A stretch of DNA of 33,365 nt. Source: an uncultured Bacilli bacterium. GTDB lineage: Bacteria > Bacillota_I > Bacilli_A > RF39 > UBA660. Made by a program: the position numbers and the translations under genes. The DNA lies in the NCBI GenBank assembly GCA_944332675.1, contig CALVKJ010000006.1, forward strand, positions 1-33,365. Direction: 5' to 3'. Shown here piece after piece: positions 30,471 through 33,365 of this stretch. The notes under the pieces were generated by a model. The model did not search any database. It saw nothing but the letters and a program-made list of their open reading frames with translations, and was not told the origin of the DNA. Positions within the stretch are counted from its first letter, which is position 1, and every line of letters starts with the position of its first letter.

Positions 30471-32354
30471 ATGTTTGGAAAAATTGTTTATATTGGGGAT
30501 AGTGAAGCCCACGTTGAAAATTTGCAAAAGGAAGCAAGCGAAGCAGACTTAATGAATATGAATGTCATATTTGAAGAAAATAATCAAAGAATACTAGGTG
30601 AAGTGTTTGAACTAGGTAGCGAAGTAATTAAGATTAGATTTTTAGGAGAATACATCAATGGTAAGTATGTAAATGGGGTTTTAAGAAAGCCAATGCTTAC
30701 AAGTAATATTAGAATGATTAATTCAGAAGAATTAATGGAACTAGTTGGTACTTATAATGCCTCAAGCTTTATTTTAGGAGAAAGTGCGATATATAAAGGA
30801 TTTAATATATGTCCAGATATCAATAGTTTATTTTCCAATCATTTAGCGATATTTGGTAATTCTGGATCTGGTAAGTCTTGTGGAGTAGCAAGAATTATTC
30901 AAAATATATTTAATAATAAATTTGCAGTGCAATATAATGCTAATTTGTTTATATTTGATTCATTTGGTGAATATAAGAATGCTTTTGGTAAGTTAAATGA
31001 AATAAACCCTAATTATAGTTATAAGTTTATTACAACTAATCCAACAGATCCAACTGATATTCTTTTAAAAATACCTGTAAGTTTACTAGAACTTGATGAT
31101 ATGGCACTTTTATTACAAGCATCAAATCACGCGCAACTTCCAATAATAGAACACACTATTAAGCTAGCTAAGATATTTTCAACTGATACAGAAGAAGCTA
31201 GAGCATATAAAAATCACTTGATTGCTAAAGCTTTGTTGGCGGTATTATTTAGTAATGAAACGGTAGCTAGTAAGAAAAATGAAATATTTACGATAATTGA
31301 AGTGTGTAATACACCAGAATTTAACTTTGATTCAGTTATTCCAGGGTTAGGATACACTAGAACATTTAGTGAATGTTTTGAAATAGATTCTAATGGTAAT
31401 TTTGGTGAATCAGTTCTTATAACTAATTATATTTTAGGTAAGATAAATGATGAACTTGATTCAATAAAAGCGCCGGAGACTGCTAGTTATTCTTTGAAAG
31501 ACTTTGCTAAAGCTATGGAATTTACCCTTATTAGTGAAGGATTCCAACACAATCAAAACTTGCACGATGATGCAGTAATATTAAGAGTTAGATTAAATTC
31601 TATAATAAATAGTAAGATGTATGAATATTTTTCTAATGAATATATTCCTGTTAAAGATTATATTTCATCACTTGTTGCTATGGGTAATCGTAAAGCACAA
31701 ATTATCAATATTAACTTAGAAGATGTCGATGATACATTTGCTAAAGTATTTGTTAAGATTATTTCAAGACTTATATTTGACTTTTCTAAGGAAAGCAAAG
31801 AAAGAGCGAAGATACCATTTCATTTATTCCTAGAAGAAGCACACAGATATATTCAAAAAGATAATGATACTTTCTTACTAGGTTATAATATATTCGACCG
31901 TATTGCTAAAGAAGGAAGAAAATATGGGGTAATACTTGATATAATTAGTCAAAGACCAGTAGAAATATCCGATACTGTTATTGCCCAATGTAATAATTTT
32001 TTGATATTTAAGATGACACACCCTCTAGATATTAAATATATTGGGGAAATGCTTCCAAATATTTCTGCAGATATCCTAGACAAACAAAAAGTATTACAAC
32101 CAGGAAATTGTGTATGTTTTGGTGGAGCATTTAAAATACCGATGATTGTTAAGATGGAAATGCCTAATCCAATGCCATTTAGTAGTAACTGTGATGTGTC
32201 TGGTTGTTGGAAATTACAAGTTAACAGTTTACCACAAGAAAATCCGAGTGCCCCAGGTGATACTCCAAATAATGGGGATATTCAAAATGCTCCAATTATC
32301 GAAGGACCTGCTGATAGTCCAATGCCAACAAGTCCAGAAATAATTGCTGCATAA
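30471..32354 (+). CDS. HerA-like DNA-translocase ATPase
   Basis: A 627-residue FtsK-HerA superfamily ATPase. An N-terminal HAS-barrel-like domain (1-110, KIVYIGDSEAHVEN, GEVFELGSEVIKIRFLGE) precedes the DUF87 core with Walker A FGNSGSGKS (128-136), Walker B FHLFLEEAHRYI (about 449-460) and the arginine/sensor block IAKEGRKYGVILDIISQRPVEIS. A C-terminal region ends in a Pro/Asn-rich, probably disordered tail (about 580-627). HerA hexamers pump DNA and often work with NurA nuclease in repair; no NurA, SIR2 or other HerA-linked partner gene is next to it. AGGAGAG precedes ATG. Cellular role is uncertain. Confidence 0.85.
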   Translation: MFGKIVYIGDSEAHVENLQKEASEADLMNMNVIFEENNQRILGEVFELGSEVIKIRFLGEYINGKYVNGVLRKPMLTSNIRMINSEELMELVGTYNASSFILGESAIYKGFNICPDINSLFSNHLAIFGNSGSGKSCGVARIIQNIFNNKFAVQYNANLFIFDSFGEYKNAFGKLNEINPNYSYKFITTNPTDPTDILLKIPVSLLELDDMALLLQASNHAQLPIIEHTIKLAKIFSTDTEEARAYKNHLIAKALLAVLFSNETVASKKNEIFTIIEVCNTPEFNFDSVIPGLGYTRTFSECFEIDSNGNFGESVLITNYILGKINDELDSIKAPETASYSLKDFAKAMEFTLISEGFQHNQNLHDDAVILRVRLNSIINSKMYEYFSNEYIPVKDYISSLVAMGNRKAQIININLEDVDDTFAKVFVKIISRLIFDFSKESKERAKIPFHLFLEEAHRYIQKDNDTFLLGYNIFDRIAKEGRKYGVILDIISQRPVEISDTVIAQCNNFLIFKMTHPLDIKYIGEMLPNISADILDKQKVLQPGNCVCFGGAFKIPMIVKMEMPNPMPFSSNCDVSGCWKLQVNSLPQENPSAPGDTPNNGDIQNAPIIEGPADSPMPTSPEIIAA

Positions 32355-32359
32355 TATAG

Positions 32360-32388
32360 GGATATTACGTTAATGTGATATCCTTTTT
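32360..32388 (+). terminator. Terminator of the HerA-like gene
   Basis: GGATATTAC (32360-32368) pairs with GTGATATCC (32375-32383, one G-T pair), followed by TTTTT. Confidence 0.85.
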
Positions 32389-32409
32389 ATCTTGAAAAGG
32401 GTAGCAAAT

Positions 32410-32438
32410 TTGCATTTTAGAGTATTTTGTGATATAAT
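32410..32438 (+). promoter_or_regulatory. Promoter of the glucosaminidase-like gene
   Basis: TTGCAT at 32410-32415 and TATAAT at 32433-32438 are 17 bp apart, with an extended -10 TGA before the hexamer. Confidence 0.75.
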
Positions 32439-32477
32439 TATGAACATACTTGAAATAAGGAGAGTATAATAAATTAG

Positions 32478-33296
32478 ATGAAAAATTATATATTAAGTAA
32501 TAAAAAGGGAATAATTTTAGTTATTCTGGGGGTGATGATATTAATAGTAATGTTACTATTATATCACCGAAGTTTGCATCAAGAGTTACTTGTTAGTTCA
32601 ATAAGTACATTTGATGCAAAAGTAAGCGAACCAGAATCTAAAAGGGTATTAACAGAAGAAGAATTATTAGATATATATATTAATGATAATATAGAAATTA
32701 TTAATTTTTTTGCTGATGTATTTAAAATAAATACAGATACTTTGACGGAAAAATTAAAGCTTGATTATCAAAATATTGGATTATTTGATACTGAAAACTT
32801 AGAATATACATTGAGTGAATATTTACTTAATCTTGAGGATAGTGAAAAAGAGCTATTTGATAATACTATAGAGCCTTGTCAAGATTCTAAAGAGTATATT
32901 ATTGCTTTACTTAAGTATTTTAGTAATATTTATACTAATGTTGATTTCAGTATAGCTGCTGCGATAGCTCAAATTGAGTCCGGCTATACCGCAAGTAGTA
33001 TGCTTAATAAAAACAATGTTTTTGGTGGTATGTCCGGTGGATCATTAATAAGATATAAAAATATTGAATATGGAATATTAAGATATGTAAAACTTCTTAG
33101 TGATGGATATTTTGGCAAAGGACTTACAACTGTTGAAGCTATAGGTAGAGTATATAATCCTACATATAATGAAGCAGGAGTAAAAATAGCTAAACCAAGT
33201 TGGGTAAATAAAGTAAACAATGCGTTAGATGAATTTACCAATATAGAAACAGAAATTACTATTGCAGCAGTTTTAGCACTTAAAAATATTGGTTAA
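32478..33296 (+). CDS. Membrane-anchored glucosaminidase/lysozyme-like cell-wall protein
   Basis: A 272-residue protein with an N-terminal membrane anchor (about 11-30) and a C-terminal glucosaminidase-type domain (about 150-250): IAAAIAQIESGYTASSMLNKNNVFGG, with the likely catalytic Glu in QIESGY, then IRYKNIEYGILRYVKLLSDGYFGKG and PSWVNKVNNAL, typical of peptidoglycan-cleaving N-acetylglucosaminidases and related lysozyme-fold enzymes. The middle (60-150) is helical and acidic. It would act on the cell wall outside the membrane. AAGGAGAG is 12 nt before ATG. It is followed by a terminator at the window end. Confidence 0.8.
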   Translation: MKNYILSNKKGIILVILGVMILIVMLLLYHRSLHQELLVSSISTFDAKVSEPESKRVLTEEELLDIYINDNIEIINFFADVFKINTDTLTEKLKLDYQNIGLFDTENLEYTLSEYLLNLEDSEKELFDNTIEPCQDSKEYIIALLKYFSNIYTNVDFSIAAAIAQIESGYTASSMLNKNNVFGGMSGGSLIRYKNIEYGILRYVKLLSDGYFGKGLTTVEAIGRVYNPTYNEAGVKIAKPSWVNKVNNALDEFTNIETEITIAAVLALKNIG

Positions 33297-33335
33297 TTGT
33301 CAAATAGTGTGTGTGGCACAAGATAATTACCATAC

Positions 33336-33365
33336 GAGGTAGCTTAAATAGCTACTTCTTTTTTA
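33336..33365 (+). terminator. Terminator at the window end
   Basis: GAGGTAGCT (33336-33344) pairs with AGCTACTTC (33350-33358, one G-T pair), followed by a T run that reaches the end of the window. Confidence 0.88.

Noticed and set aside
30471-32354. HerA-based antiphage system (such as SIR2-HerA or DUF4297-HerA).
   Set aside because: No adjacent effector gene; the neighbours are anchored surface proteins with separate transcription signals.
1-33365. CRISPR array, tRNA or rRNA genes.
   Set aside because: No regularly spaced direct repeats and no cloverleaf or rRNA-like segments were seen; the only structured RNAs recognised are the two T-box leaders.

Overview
The window is an AT-rich chromosomal segment of a low-GC Firmicute (standard code: TGG for Trp, TGA used as a stop). 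The housekeeping order (greA, tig, rel-dtd, hisS, asnS, aspS-gatCAB), T-box leaders, strong TTGACA/TATAAT promoters and AGGAGG-type ribosome sites all fit Firmicutes. The surface-protein module with a conserved DKCYVYF motif is one I associate with uncultured gut Bacilli/Clostridia-like lineages (RF39-like or similar). That placement is an inference.

Layout. 1-1900: greA and tig, each with its own promoter. 1904-3284: an intact IS3-family element inserted inside the tig terminator. 3370-5092: a small HTH gene, a membrane-anchored surface protein (P1), and a scar holding a decayed IS3 fragment and an orphan surface-protein C-terminus. 5077-6381 (minus): a SpoVB/MurJ-like flippase. 6469-12876: a tight run of rel, a nucleotidase, dtd, a family 2 glycosyltransferase, DUF2304 and a GtrA-fusion membrane protein. 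12886-14906: a T-box leader with an Asp specifier, then aspS1. 14955-15551: two tandem decayed ORF6N genes. 15561-17356: an XRE repressor divergent from the second surface protein (P2), with paired operators between them. 17347-21712: hisS, an unknown gene, asnS, a P-loop kinase-like gene and a decayed Fic toxin behind a VbhA-like antitoxin. 21739-22326: a protein resembling the DNA-binding half of Spo0A. 22306-27981: a second T-box (Asn-like specifier), aspS2, an unknown gene and gatCAB. 27968-29127: a ribbon-helix-helix gene divergent from the third, frameshifted surface protein (P3). 29193-33365: two anchored ectodomain proteins, a HerA-like ATPase and an anchored glucosaminidase-like protein.

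How the parts fit. Translation dominates. AspRS1 and AsnRS charge their tRNAs directly, while AspRS2 plus GatCAB forms the indirect Asp-tRNA(Asn) to Asn-tRNA(Asn) route under its own amino-acid-sensing leader; GatCAB may also serve Gln-tRNA. The rel operon ties the stringent response to D-aminoacyl-tRNA proofreading and an envelope glycosylation cassette.

The most unusual content is a family of three dispersed surface proteins (P1, P2, P3). They share an N-terminal anchor and a two-cysteine module with exactly 25 residues between the cysteines, then diverge completely. Each lies beside a small DNA-binding gene of a different type. P1 and P3 also share a Spo0A-box-like element (TTCGACAARAT) placed 21 bp from a -10 hexamer. 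Around them lie IS fragments and decayed genes, so these loci look like hot spots of gene turnover.
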